DNA of 23,208 bases from Treponema sp. UBA4328 (GCA_002394465.1 DGTU01000044.1:1-23208); one strand, 5' to 3'; positions 6,730 through 15,414 are shown, counted from the first letter of the stretch. Numbers and translations are program-made. Notes: generated by a model not told the origin, from the letters alone.

Positions 6730-9246
6730 ATGAGCAAGAAAGAAAAAAAAGAACAGGAAAATGATATTGAAATAACTATTTCTACCGCAGATGAAAGCGG
6801 TTCAGCAATTGTACCGGTCGAGGATCTGCTTCCTTCAAGACTTTGCATTGTTCCGCTGAACGGCCGTCCGGTTTTCCCGGGAATCTTTACGCCTCTTATG
6901 ATTAATTCCGGCGTGGATGCGAGGGCTGTTGAAGAAGCATTCAAGAATGACAGTTTTATCGGACTTGTACTTACAAAAAATGACAAGGAAAAGGTAAGCG
7001 TTCAGGATCTCTATAAAGTCGGAACTGCAGCACGCATAATCAAGAAAATAAACCTTCCTGACGGCGGGCTTAACATATTTGTTTCAACCATAAAGCGCTT
7101 TAAGATTACAAAGACGCTCAAGGCTTCTTCACCGATGGTTGTCGGCGTTGAATATCTTGATGATGAAGAGTCTGATACATTTGAAGTAAAGGCTCTTACC
7201 CGTGCGCTCGTCAGCGAGATGAAGGAAATATCTGAGAACAATCCGCTGTTTTCTGAAGAAATGCGCCTTAACATGGTCAACATCAATGAAAGCGGAAAGG
7301 TTGCAGATTTTATCGCTTCTATCCTCAACATTGATAAGAATGAACAGCAGAAAGTTCTTGAAGAAACGAATGTCCGTGCGCGTATGGAGCAGGTACTCGT
7401 TTACATCAAAAAGGAACAGGAGCTTCTGCGCATTCAGAAAAAGATTCAGAATGACCTTAATGACCGCGTAGAAAAGAACCAGAGGGAATACTTCCTCCGC
7501 GAAGAAATGAAGTCAATCCAGGAAGAGCTTGGAATCGGTCCTGAAGGAAAGGGCAGTGATTACCACAAATTCAAGGAAAAGATTGACGGCTTTAATTTTA
7601 CGGGTGAAATAAAGGAAACGGTAGACGAAGAACTTGAGAAGTTTACCCTCATGGATCCGAGCTCAAGTGAATATTTTGTTACAAGGAACTATCTTGATAC
7701 AATCTGCTCCCTTCCGTGGAACAGTGAAGAAAAGGAAAGCTATGACCTTGCCAGTGCATTCAGGGTGCTTGAACGTGACCACTACGGTATGGATGATGTC
7801 AAGAAACGCATTATGGAATATCTTTCCGTACGTGCCCTTAAGAATGACAACAAGGGTTCAATAATGATTCTCGTAGGCCCGCCTGGCGTCGGAAAAACTT
7901 CCATAGGTCACTCAATTGCCGAAGCAATGAACAAACCTTTTTACCGCTTCAGTGTCGGCGGAATGCGTGATGAAGCTGAAATTAAAGGCCACAGACGTAC
8001 CTATGTCGGTGCGATGCCGGGAAAAATCATTCAGGGACTTAAGATTACAAAGTCAAGGAGCCCTGTATTCCTCATTGATGAAGTAGACAAAATGGGTGCA
8101 AGCTATTCGGGAGGAGATCCGTCTTCAGCACTGCTTGAAGTCCTTGATCCTGAACAGAACGTAAACTTCCGTGACAGTTATCTCGACCTTCCGTTTGACG
8201 TATCGGATGTTTTCTTTATCCTTACGGCAAACACGCTCGATAAGATTCCAGAACCTCTTTTGGACAGGGCAGAAATTATTTCGCTCAGCGGTTACATCGA
8301 TCAGGAAAAAATTGAAATTGCAAGAAAATACCTCGTTCCTAAAAACCTTGAAAAGAACGGGCTTAAAAAGAATCAGGTAAAATACACAAAGGCAGCATTC
8401 CTCCGTATTGCGGAAGAATATGCGCGTGAAGCCGGCGTACGTAATTTTGAAAAGTGCATCGATAAGATTCACCGCAAGATCGTAACCTCTTCACTTGCAG
8501 GCATTGCACCTGAGACAAAACACCTTAATTCAATGAAGGACTTTGCCGAGACCGTAACGTCAGATGACTTTAAGAACATGACCTTTACGGTTGATGCCGG
8601 TGACCTTGAAAAATACCTTGGAAAGCCTGTCTTTGATGAAAGTGAAATCAAAAAGGCAGATGTTCCGGGAACCTGTATCGGTCTTGCATGGACAAGTATG
8701 GGAGGAGATACGCTTCTTATTGAAAGCATTACCTTCCAGAGTGAAAAGGGCGGACTTCAGCTTACAGGCCAGATGGGCGACGTAATGAAGGAAAGTGCCC
8801 AGATTGCGATGAACTGGGTCAAACAGTATGCAATCGAGCACAAGATAAAGAGCGCAAGCTGGTTTGAGCGCAATACGATACACCTTCACATTCCTGAAGG
8901 TGCAACTCCGAAAGACGGTCCTAGTGCCGGAATTACAATGGCAACTACTTTCATGTCCCTGATTACGGGGCGCGTCGTAAAGCCTGCCGTTGCAATGACA
9001 GGTGAACTTGACCTGACCGGACACGTAATGCCTATAGGCGGCCTCCGGGAAAAGACTGTTGCTGCAAAGCGCAATAAGATAAAGACGATTTTCATTCCGC
9101 AGGCAAATGTCCGTGATCTTGAAGAGATTCCTGAACACGTCAAGGCCGGAATTAAATTCATTCCTGTAAGGCATGCAATGGAAGTCATGACTCAGGTTTT
9201 TCAGGGAGCCGCAAAAAAAACTGAGGAAGTCGATTACGGATTTTAA
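6730..9246 (+). CDS. lon: ATP-dependent Lon protease
   Basis: This 838-residue enzyme is a cytoplasmic AAA+ serine protease that degrades misfolded and regulatory proteins. The order is that of a full LonA: an N-terminal substrate-binding domain (about 35-230), a coiled-coil linker, the AAA module with Walker A GPPGVGKT (383-390) and Walker B FLIDEVDK (Asp450, Glu451), and the C-terminal protease with Ser732 in PKDGPSAG and Lys775 in GGLREKT forming the Ser-Lys dyad. Length is slightly above the E. coli enzyme (784), mostly from a charged N-terminal tail and inserts. The ATG at 6730 has a modest GAAAG-like ribosome site. A short inverted repeat lies just before the gene, and the MATE gene follows after 11 bases. 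Confidence 0.96.
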   Translation: MSKKEKKEQENDIEITISTADESGSAIVPVEDLLPSRLCIVPLNGRPVFPGIFTPLMINSGVDARAVEEAFKNDSFIGLVLTKNDKEKVSVQDLYKVGTAARIIKKINLPDGGLNIFVSTIKRFKITKTLKASSPMVVGVEYLDDEESDTFEVKALTRALVSEMKEISENNPLFSEEMRLNMVNINESGKVADFIASILNIDKNEQQKVLEETNVRARMEQVLVYIKKEQELLRIQKKIQNDLNDRVEKNQREYFLREEMKSIQEELGIGPEGKGSDYHKFKEKIDGFNFTGEIKETVDEELEKFTLMDPSSSEYFVTRNYLDTICSLPWNSEEKESYDLASAFRVLERDHYGMDDVKKRIMEYLSVRALKNDNKGSIMILVGPPGVGKTSIGHSIAEAMNKPFYRFSVGGMRDEAEIKGHRRTYVGAMPGKIIQGLKITKSRSPVFLIDEVDKMGASYSGGDPSSALLEVLDPEQNVNFRDSYLDLPFDVSDVFFILTANTLDKIPEPLLDRAEIISLSGYIDQEKIEIARKYLVPKNLEKNGLKKNQVKYTKAAFLRIAEEYAREAGVRNFEKCIDKIHRKIVTSSLAGIAPETKHLNSMKDFAETVTSDDFKNMTFTVDAGDLEKYLGKPVFDESEIKKADVPGTCIGLAWTSMGGDTLLIESITFQSEKGGLQLTGQMGDVMKESAQIAMNWVKQYAIEHKIKSASWFERNTIHLHIPEGATPKDGPSAGITMATTFMSLITGRVVKPAVAMTGELDLTGHVMPIGGLREKTVAAKRNKIKTIFIPQANVRDLEEIPEHVKAGIKFIPVRHAMEVMTQVFQGAAKKTEEVDYGF

Positions 9247-9257
9247 GGCTTAAGCAT

Positions 9258-10613
9258 TTGAAACTTCAGATGACAGAGGGAAAGATTTTCCCTCAGCTTA
9301 TAAGGTTTTCGATTCCTCTGATATTAAGTTCAGTCTTACAGCTGCTGTTCAATGCGGCTGATCTTGTTGTCGTAAGCCGCTTCTCAAGCGAAAATGCAAT
9401 GGGAGCCGTCGGTGCAACTTCTTCACTGATAAACCTTCTTGTAAACCTTTTTCTCGGCCTGAGCGTCGGCTGTAATGTCGTTGCGGCAAATTTTACCGGT
9501 GCAAGGCAGAAAGAAGGCGTCGTAAAAACAGTTCATACAGCCATACCTTTAAGCGTAATTTCAGGCCTTGTCCTGACTTTGACCGGTCTTGCCTTTACAA
9601 GACAGATTCTTGAAATAATGGGCACTCCGGAAAACATTCTTCCGCTGTCTGCCCTGTACCTTAAGATTTATTTCGGCGGAATTACTGCAACCGTGGTATA
9701 TAACTTCGGTGCAGCAATCCTTCGTGCCAAGGGAGATACCCGCAGGCCTCTGTATATCCTTCTTACTGCCGGGGTAATCAATGTCATACTGAACGTAGTT
9801 TTTGTCCTTTCTTTTGAAAAGGAAAATGCGGTTGCAGGCGTTGCCTTTGCTACGGTAATAAGCCAGCTTTTCAGTGCGGCCTGCGTAATTTTCCTTCTGA
9901 TTCATGAAGAAGATGAGTTCCGCCTCATACTGCGTAAAATGAAAATCTATAAGCCGGTTCTCCTGAGAATATTGAAAATCGGAGTTCCTGCCGGACTTCA
10001 GAGTGCAATATTCAGCCTTTCAAACATTGTAATTCAGTCGACCGTAAACGAATTCGGCGAAGTTTATGTTGACGGAAACAGTGCGTGCCAGAGCGTAGAA
10101 GGCTTTATTTATACTTCGATGAATTCTGTTGCCCAGAGTTCGCTTACCTTTACGGGGCAGAACATGGGCGCACATAATTTTGACAGGATCAAAAGGGGAG
10201 TGCGTACCTGCCTCCTGAGCGTAACCGTAATCGGACTTGTCATGGGAAACCTGGCAGTCATATTCGGGGAAGAAATTTTAGGCATATATTCTTCAAGTCC
10301 GCAGATCATAGCTGCTGCCCGCGAAAGGCTTCTTGTAATCGGTGCATCATATTTTACCTGCGGAATAATGGACGTGGTTGCCAATTCGATCCGCGGAATG
10401 GGCTATTCCTTCCTGCCGATGATTGTAACGCTGCTCGGCGCCTGCGGACTCAGGCTTATCTATCTCTTTACGGTTTTCAGAACCGATGCGGTATACAGTT
10501 ATCAGAACATTTTCCTCAGTTATCCTTTAAGCTGGGTTGTTACATTTACAATCCTTATGTGCACCTTTGTCTCCGTCCTTAAAAAAAATATTTTATTTAG
10601 TGAAAAAAATTAA
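9258..10613 (+). CDS. MATE family efflux transporter
   Basis: This 451-residue inner-membrane protein has about twelve hydrophobic segments in two similar halves, as in multidrug and toxic-compound extrusion antiporters, which expel organic cations using a sodium or proton gradient. Family traits visible are the opening MTEGKIFPQLIRFSIPL, then NAADLVVVSRF in the first helices, and GAAILRAKGD between helices 4 and 5. The substrate cannot be told. I used the TTG start at 9258 because AAGG lies 9 bases upstream. The ATG at 9270 (MTEGK...) is also conserved-looking but lacks a Shine-Dalgarno. It follows lon by 11 bases, so cotranscription is likely. Confidence 0.9.
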   Translation: MKLQMTEGKIFPQLIRFSIPLILSSVLQLLFNAADLVVVSRFSSENAMGAVGATSSLINLLVNLFLGLSVGCNVVAANFTGARQKEGVVKTVHTAIPLSVISGLVLTLTGLAFTRQILEIMGTPENILPLSALYLKIYFGGITATVVYNFGAAILRAKGDTRRPLYILLTAGVINVILNVVFVLSFEKENAVAGVAFATVISQLFSAACVIFLLIHEEDEFRLILRKMKIYKPVLLRILKIGVPAGLQSAIFSLSNIVIQSTVNEFGEVYVDGNSACQSVEGFIYTSMNSVAQSSLTFTGQNMGAHNFDRIKRGVRTCLLSVTVIGLVMGNLAVIFGEEILGIYSSSPQIIAAARERLLVIGASYFTCGIMDVVANSIRGMGYSFLPMIVTLLGACGLRLIYLFTVFRTDAVYSYQNIFLSYPLSWVVTFTILMCTFVSVLKKNILFSEKN

Positions 10614-10628
10614 TCTTTGCAGTATAAT
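10600..10628 (+). promoter_or_regulatory. Possible sigma-70 promoter for the WD40 gene
   Basis: A perfect TATAAT lies at 10623-10628, with GTGAAA at the -35 position (17-base spacing, 4 of 6 matches). Transcription would begin near 10635. That would be inside a gene starting at the ATG at 10632, so this site supports the downstream GTG start at 10647, which has GGAG at 10636-10639. Confidence 0.4.
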
Positions 10629-10646
10629 TAAATGCGGAGTTTTTTT

Positions 10647-11936
10647 GTGCGCATAAGAAAAGTTTCAGTATTTTCACTTCTGTTTTTTCTCTGTATTTCA
10701 CTGCTTTCTGCGCAGAAATCTCCGAGCCCCCTCGTTAAGATTCCTTTTCCGGCCGGTACTTTAAGCTGGAACCCTGATGATACCAAATTCGCGGTCGGTG
10801 AAGAGCATTACATTACCGTCAGGGATGCAAAAACTTCAAGCCCGCTTTATGAACTTCCTTTTGACAATGTACTTCTCCTCAGGTTTGCAGATGAAGGCGG
10901 AAAGGACATGCTGCTTGCGCTTTCACATGACGGAAGGGCTTCAATCTGGGATTTTAAGGATGATCCTATTTTCACTGTTGTAGAAACCGACGGAGACAAA
11001 AAAGAAGTTAAGGCTCCGACGTATGAGCTTTCCGTAAAATCTGAATCAGGAAAAATTGTAGCTGCAAACTTCAGCCGCAGTTCCAATGTAATTGTAACGG
11101 CCCTTGATGACGGAAGCGTAACTGCATATTTTAAGCTGCGCTATACGGAAGTTCTTCTTCCAAAGGAGCTTACGAAGCATGCGCAGGCCTGTTATTCAGT
11201 AGCCGTAAGTCCTGATGAGGCTCTTGTTGCAAGTGCTTCTTCTGACGGAAAACTCGTAATCAATAATGCAAACTCGGCCGAGCAGATATGTGAACTTGAT
11301 GTTTTTGCAAAGACAAAGGTCCCGGTTCTTTTTACGAAGGATTCTTCTGCAATAATTTCTGCTTCAAACGCAGAAACCCTTACAATCCGTTCCTTTGACG
11401 GCAAGACTCAGCGCAAGATTAAGGTTAAGGCCGAAATCAGGGATATCGCCCTCAGTTCTGACGGAAATACCCTTTCTGTCCTTACTTCTGATGACCGCAT
11501 CCGTTTCTTTAACCTTGAAACCGGAGAATATACGGGCTACATTCCGCCTTACAACATTACAAAGCTTACGAGCTTTGCGCTCAGTGCATCAGGAAAATAC
11601 GTGCTTGCAGGACACGCAGACGGTTCTATATATAAGCTTGCCTTCAGAAATTCTGTACTTGATCCGGATTCTCAGCCTCCTGGGCTTCTGTCCCTTGATG
11701 AGGATTCTCTCGTACAGAAGGGAAGTGCACATATTCCTGACGGAATTGACGAGAAAAACAGAAACAAATATCAGGAAGAACTTAAAAACGGTCTTTCAAT
11801 TGAAGAGCTTATGGAAGAACTGCGTAAATACCGTGAAGGCGGACTTCTTCCGAGCGGAAAGATAATCGAATATCCTGAAATCCGTACTGATGTATTCGGG
11901 GCAATCCTCGACGAAGAAAAAGACAACTATTCCTAA
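10647..11936 (+). CDS. Secreted WD40-like repeat protein, probably truncated
   Basis: From the GTG at 10647 this is a 429-residue protein. It has a signal peptide (Arg-rich start, Leu/Phe core, LLSAQ) and then a run of beta-propeller-like repeats; phrases such as YSVAVSPDEALVASASSDGKL, DIALSSDGNTLSVLTSDDR and FALSASGKYVLAGHADGS match WD40-type blades. It should act outside the cytoplasm, probably in protein contacts at the envelope. A charged segment (about 365-425) follows the propeller. The frame ends at TAA (11934-11936), but coding-like sequence continues in the same frame to 12395 (see next entry), so the intact protein was probably about 580 residues. The GTG start has GGAG 7 bases upstream; an ATG at 10632 would add five residues but has no ribosome site. 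Confidence 0.75.
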   Translation: MRIRKVSVFSLLFFLCISLLSAQKSPSPLVKIPFPAGTLSWNPDDTKFAVGEEHYITVRDAKTSSPLYELPFDNVLLLRFADEGGKDMLLALSHDGRASIWDFKDDPIFTVVETDGDKKEVKAPTYELSVKSESGKIVAANFSRSSNVIVTALDDGSVTAYFKLRYTEVLLPKELTKHAQACYSVAVSPDEALVASASSDGKLVINNANSAEQICELDVFAKTKVPVLFTKDSSAIISASNAETLTIRSFDGKTQRKIKVKAEIRDIALSSDGNTLSVLTSDDRIRFFNLETGEYTGYIPPYNITKLTSFALSASGKYVLAGHADGSIYKLAFRNSVLDPDSQPPGLLSLDEDSLVQKGSAHIPDGIDEKNRNKYQEELKNGLSIEELMEELRKYREGGLLPSGKIIEYPEIRTDVFGAILDEEKDNYS

Positions 11937-12395
11937 CCATTCGGACTTGATGCAAGCATTCATACAAACCGCTTTACGCCGCCGCTCTATCAGGGAGCAG
12001 GCCTCAGGCTCGGATTCGGGCTTCCGAAGGATGATTATCCGTACACTTATACTGACTCTGACGGAAATGACCTCGGCGCACCTTACCTGACTTTTGCAGA
12101 ACTTTATATTCCTGTTGGAATCGACATGATCGTCGAAAACCTTCCGGTAAACATATTCTTTGAAGCTGCCCCTGCATTAAGGTTTAACATGCTTTCGAAT
12201 TTCGGCGTCGCATACAGTTCTGTCGGACTTTCAGCTAACATACGTCTTGCAACCGGAATACGCTACAGCCATTATTCAGCTTCACTTTCCTTTACCTATG
12301 ACTCGATGCTTGGATTCTCTCCGGAGCTTCATCTCGGATTCATCATCCCGATTAAACTGAAGCCTAAAGCAGAGCCTTCTGAAGTAAAAGAATAA
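11937..12395 (+). pseudogene. C-terminal beta-barrel part of the WD40 gene, after an in-frame stop
   Basis: In exactly the same frame as the WD40-like gene, and directly after its TAA, 152 sense codons run to a TAA at 12393-12395. The translation begins PFGLDASIHTNRF and shows alternating hydrophobic/polar strands typical of outer-membrane barrels (for example LYIPVGIDMIV, VGLSANIRLATGIRYSHY, LHLGFIIPIKL). No ATG, GTG or TTG occurs before codon 64 (ATG at 12126), and that ATG lacks a ribosome site, so this is not a free-standing gene. A single nonsense change, a sequencing error or stop readthrough would each explain it. The codon style matches the upstream gene. Confidence 0.7.
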
Positions 12396-12725
12396 AAAAA
12401 ATCTTAACAAAATTTTATTAAAGTCTCCTTTATTTTCTGCCGATAATGAATCGGGGAAAAGTATCCTTTTGCCTGTATTGCGGGCTTAAGGGGCTGCTGA
12501 CCATGTTTTCCGGTCATTAAATTGATTTAGGAAAAGCATGTGTTAAAGTTTATTCCGGGTGGGGAAAAGCGGTATTTTTATGCAATTTTGCATGCGGCCG
12601 GATGTTTCCTTGCTGTCCTGTTAAATAATCTGCATAAAAACACGCTTAAATTTCCGCTGACCTGTTTACGGGGGATTATTGTCCTCTGCCAGGCTGCGTA
12701 TTCTTTTGAACAGGAGGCATGCTGA
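12396..12725 (+). other. Long intergenic / leader region
   Basis: These 330 bases hold a sigma-28-like promoter (12419-12446) and then about 270 bases of leader before the next gene. Within the leader are TGACC-N9-GGTCA (12498-12516), ATGCAA-TT-TTGCAT (12580-12593) and two similar GGGGAAAAG stretches (near 12454 and 12561). A GTG-started frame from 12540 ends in TGA directly before the next ATG, but its translation shows nothing gene-like. I recognise no known riboswitch. Confidence 0.5.
12419..12446 (+). promoter_or_regulatory. Sigma-28 (FliA)-type promoter
   Basis: TAAAG at 12419-12423 and a full GCCGATAA at 12439-12446 match the flagellar sigma-28 consensus (TAAA, 15-16 bases, GCCGATAA), with a 16-base gap between TAAA and GCCGATAA. 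Transcription would start near 12453 and run toward the lipoprotein genes. In spirochaetes this factor serves late motility and chemotaxis genes, so the downstream genes may be coexpressed with them; that is inference. Confidence 0.6.
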
Positions 12726-13178
12726 ATGAGTAAATTACGCACGTTTGTTCGTGCGGCTGTGTACTGTACTGCAGTTCTGACAATGCCGCTGTTCCATTCG
12801 TGCACAAACGTTGATTCCATAATGGATGACTATAATTCAAACTTCGGGGTAAAAAACTCCGGCTCGAATGCTGAAGTTTATACCGTAGAAAATGTTGCAG
12901 CAGAATCGATGCTGCGCCCGTATTATGCCGTAAGCTATCTTACGACGCTCTGTCTGACTGCTCCGCTCGGAAAGTCTTACATGTGGCGTGTTGAAGTGGG
13001 GGATAATGCAGCGGGACTTACCCCGGGAACGAAGTATACGCTCGGAACGGACAGATATTTAAATATCTATCTGCTCAAAAGTGAGCTTAAAAGATGGGGG
13101 TCGTATAAATTAACCCTGAGCGTCCGTAAAAACAACGGCGATTACAAGGAAGATACGGCCTGGATTTATGTATATTAG
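12726..13178 (+). CDS. Small putative lipoprotein with PKD/Ig-like fold
   Basis: This 150-residue product of unknown function has an N-terminal signal ending in the loose lipobox PLFHSC (Cys26), so it is probably lipid-anchored. The C-terminal 70 residues (YMWRVEVGDNAAG... YLNIYLL... GSYKLTLSV... TAWIYVY) follow the strand pattern of PKD or Ig-like sandwiches: Trp in strand B, G-Y-x-L-T-L-x-V near the end, then a final valine-rich strand. That points to adhesion or binding, not catalysis. AGGAGG at 12712-12717, 8 bases before the ATG, is a strong ribosome site. It lies downstream of the sigma-28-like promoter and 105 bases before a much larger lipoprotein gene. The fold is a guess from the pattern. 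Confidence 0.75.
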   Translation: MSKLRTFVRAAVYCTAVLTMPLFHSCTNVDSIMDDYNSNFGVKNSGSNAEVYTVENVAAESMLRPYYAVSYLTTLCLTAPLGKSYMWRVEVGDNAAGLTPGTKYTLGTDRYLNIYLLKSELKRWGSYKLTLSVRKNNGDYKEDTAWIYVY

Positions 13179-13179
13179 G

Positions 13180-13213
13180 ATAAGTTTCAAAACGCAGGAA
13201 TTTTAAAACTTAT
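13180..13213 (+). repeat. 13-bp inverted repeat after the small lipoprotein gene
   Basis: ATAAGTTTCAAAA (13180-13192) and TTTTAAAACTTAT (13201-13213) are complementary at 12 of 13 positions around an 8-base loop. The repeat starts one base after the stop codon. The stem is AT-rich and lacks a GC core, so a weak terminator, an RNA-stability hairpin or a regulator site are all possible. Confidence 0.55.
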
Positions 13214-13226
13214 TCATATATAAAAA

Positions 13227-13248
13227 AGTGCTCCCGTAAAGGAGTGCT
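13227..13248 (+). other. Leader hairpin before the large lipoprotein gene
   Basis: AGTGCTCC (13227-13234) and GGAGTGCT (13241-13248) pair in RNA over 8 positions (two G-U) with a CGTAAA loop. A-runs flank it on both sides. On the plus strand no T-run follows, so it is probably a 5'-leader hairpin, not a terminator. It lies 36 bases before the start codon. Confidence 0.4.
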
Positions 13249-13283
13249 GAAAAAACTTTGTGAAAAACTATTGGAGGTAAACA

Positions 13284-15341
13284 ATGGTAAAACACATTAA
13301 GAAAATTGCCATGCTTTTTGCAGGGGCAATGTTGTTGTTTGCAAGTTGTTCTGGACTTGTAGACGGTACCGTTTCTGGAAATCCTTCCGCTTCTGACGGA
13401 ACCCTTTCCATCAAACTTGGCGGAGACGGAACTTTTGCCCGTTTCCTGGCGCCTGCTACCCTGACTACCGCCGGTATTGACCATTACAAAATTACCGGTG
13501 AATCAGTCTTTAACGGCTATCTTCTGCCGGAGCAGACTTATTCATCAAGCACAACCCCTTCAAAAACAGATCTTGAAGGCGGAACTGCTACTCTCTCTGA
13601 CGTAAAACTTGATGACTGGAACTTTACTCTCTGGGCTTACGATTCAAGTGATAACCTTCTTCTGAAGGGAACTACACTCTGTCAGATGAAGAGCAATTCT
13701 GATACTACAGTTGCCTTCAACCTGTCTTCATATGACGTAAGCACTGTCGGATCTTATGACATTACAATCAAATACACAGGTTCAAACTGGGTAAATGATT
13801 CTTACAGCTTCTCATGGGCTTTGTACAATGTCGTAACACGCGAGTGCCTTACAAATACAGGTGCAACAGGCGGTACTGCTACAACAATTAACTCTACTGC
13901 TGCTGACGTTATTACTGGTGCCGGATATGTTGCAAGCGGAACCGGAGTAACTCCTGGTACATACCTCTTCGGTGTTTACCTCAAGAACGGTTCTACAAAC
14001 CTCGCCTTTGCTTCTGATGTCCTCGTAATCGAACCTGGACGCAATACAACTCAGGATTTTGAAATCGGTGACATCCTCGATACTATCCCTGATGCACCGA
14101 CAGACTTCAAGGTTCAGAGAATCCTTGGTTCAGAAGACGGTGACTTCTATGACGTACGTCTTATCTGGGCTGATGCTTCTACAAACGAAACAGAGTTTAA
14201 CCTTGCAGTTAAGGAATTCACTGATACTGCAACAGACTGGCCGGCTTATGCTGCTAACTATGACCTTTCTACTGACAACGCTATTACAGTTTACTCTGCA
14301 GGTTCTGTCCTTGAACTCCAGACAGGTGACATCCGCTACGTAGCCGGATCTCTGTATGCAGGAAGCACTGAACTTGTACTCAAGGTTCCGACAGGACGCC
14401 TGTTCGACTTCCAGATCGTTGCAAGAAACGACTTCGGTTCTTCTGCAACAGTTCCTCGTGAAGCTGATGCAACTCCTGAAACAGCACTTACTGCTTCTGG
14501 TACTGGTGCTGCAACTGCAACAACATCTCTCGTTGGTGCACTCACCGGTGAATCTGTAGTTGGATATGACGCTGCAGCTTCTGCTCCGTTCTTCCGTGTA
14601 AACCTCGTACGCATTACTTACGACCTGAACGGCGGTACACTCAAGACTGCTTCTGCCGTAACATTCGGCGGACAGGATTTCATTGAATATGCAGTTTATA
14701 AACTTGATACAAGCGTTGACGTTTCTGCTGCTGACATTTCTGATCCTGCAGATACTGACTGTGCAGACATCTATCTGCCGCTCAAGGAAATCAAGACTAC
14801 TGCTTCAGGACTTTATCCGACACTCGTAAGGGATAACACTGACTTCAGCGCATGGATTGCTGATATCAGCGGAAGCGGTGAAACTGAAACTGCATTCAAC
14901 GTAAATTCATACAAGAACATTCTTGTACATGCTGCTTACGGTGCTTCATCAGGCACTATAACTGTATCAGGAATCACAATCGATGACCTTCCTGCTGAAG
15001 ATGCCGCACGTATCCTTGCATACTACGGAACTGATTCAACAGGTACAGGAAACAGCACAAATGCTAAGGATGCAACAATTACTGTTGCCCGCGGTGCTGC
15101 TGCACAGTACATCACCGTTAAGGTTGGCCCGAAGACAAGCGGAACTACATTCGCTAAGTGGCGCCTCTACATCAACGGTACATGGACTGGTGAAATTACT
15201 GCAAGTGAAGCAAGTACAATTTCATTCCCGACATTCTCTACTGCTAAGCTCAAGTCTGGCGGTAACGAAGTAATGGTTGTCGGTGTAACTGCAAACGGCG
15301 GAATGGCTTCGTCTAAGTTTGTTGTTACCCTTGGTAATTAA
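13284..15341 (+). CDS. Large lipoprotein with FnIII-like domain (paralogue 1)
   Basis: This 685-residue protein has a signal peptide and lipobox LFASC (Cys22), so it should be lipid-anchored and probably surface or periplasmic. After an N-terminal beta region comes an FnIII-like segment (about 268-400: PDAPTDFKVQR, VRLIWADASTNETEF, FDFQIVARNDFGSS). Next is a segment with ITYDLNGGTLKT, reminiscent of the InlB/Listeria-Bacteroides repeat motif, and a Gly/Thr-rich C-terminal beta domain. No enzyme motif is seen. GGAGG at 13273-13277 is an ideal ribosome site. Codon choice is visibly skewed (AAC, AAG, CTC, ACA, GCT), which suggests high expression. A strong terminator follows, then a diverged paralogue. 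The function is unknown; adhesin or carbohydrate binder are options. Confidence 0.85.
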   Translation: MVKHIKKIAMLFAGAMLLFASCSGLVDGTVSGNPSASDGTLSIKLGGDGTFARFLAPATLTTAGIDHYKITGESVFNGYLLPEQTYSSSTTPSKTDLEGGTATLSDVKLDDWNFTLWAYDSSDNLLLKGTTLCQMKSNSDTTVAFNLSSYDVSTVGSYDITIKYTGSNWVNDSYSFSWALYNVVTRECLTNTGATGGTATTINSTAADVITGAGYVASGTGVTPGTYLFGVYLKNGSTNLAFASDVLVIEPGRNTTQDFEIGDILDTIPDAPTDFKVQRILGSEDGDFYDVRLIWADASTNETEFNLAVKEFTDTATDWPAYAANYDLSTDNAITVYSAGSVLELQTGDIRYVAGSLYAGSTELVLKVPTGRLFDFQIVARNDFGSSATVPREADATPETALTASGTGAATATTSLVGALTGESVVGYDAAASAPFFRVNLVRITYDLNGGTLKTASAVTFGGQDFIEYAVYKLDTSVDVSAADISDPADTDCADIYLPLKEIKTTASGLYPTLVRDNTDFSAWIADISGSGETETAFNVNSYKNILVHAAYGASSGTITVSGITIDDLPAEDAARILAYYGTDSTGTGNSTNAKDATITVARGAAAQYITVKVGPKTSGTTFAKWRLYINGTWTGEITASEASTISFPTFSTAKLKSGGNEVMVVGVTANGGMASSKFVVTLGN

Positions 15342-15360
15342 TTAATGTGAACAAAGTTTT

Positions 15361-15405
15361 CCTCCCTTCGCCTGTCAGGTGAGGGGAGGTTGCTTTGATT
15401 TTTTT
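15361..15405 (+). terminator. Strong intrinsic terminator between the paralogues
   Basis: A 13-bp stem CCTCCCTTCGCCT (15361-15373) / AGGTGAGGGGAGG (15377-15389), with two wobble pairs and a 3-base GTC loop, is followed by TTGCTTTGA and seven T (15399-15405). It begins 20 bases after the stop of the first large lipoprotein gene. Confidence 0.85.
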
Positions 15406-15414
15406 CAGGATTTT

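Noticed and set aside
8560..9174. Open frame of 204 codons on the minus strand inside lon
   Set aside because: It lies opposite the conserved Lon protease domain and shows no recognisable protein pattern; a by-product of codon bias.
12126..12395. Independent small gene starting at the ATG 12126
   Set aside because: There is no ribosome site, and barrel-like coding sequence in the same frame begins well upstream, directly after the WD40 stop codon.
12450..12720. c-di-GMP (GEMM) or other known riboswitch in the long leader, prompted by the nearby EAL gene
   Set aside because: The conserved GEMM core segments are not present and no other riboswitch consensus was recognised.
12540..12725. A 61-codon GTG-started frame ending in TGA right before the lipoprotein ATG, as a possible coupled leader peptide
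   Set aside because: Its end reads through the strong ribosome site of the next gene, the translation has no recognisable pattern, and the start is a GTG in a region that otherwise looks like leader.
13227..13250. CIRCE heat-shock element (right arm GGAGTGCTGA resembles GAGTGCTAA)
   Set aside because: The left arm AGTGCTCC does not match TTAGCACTC and the spacer is 6, not 9 bases.
15379..15414. Upstream GTG start for the second large lipoprotein
   Set aside because: The GTG lies inside the stem of the terminator and has no suitable ribosome site; the ATG at 15415 is better.
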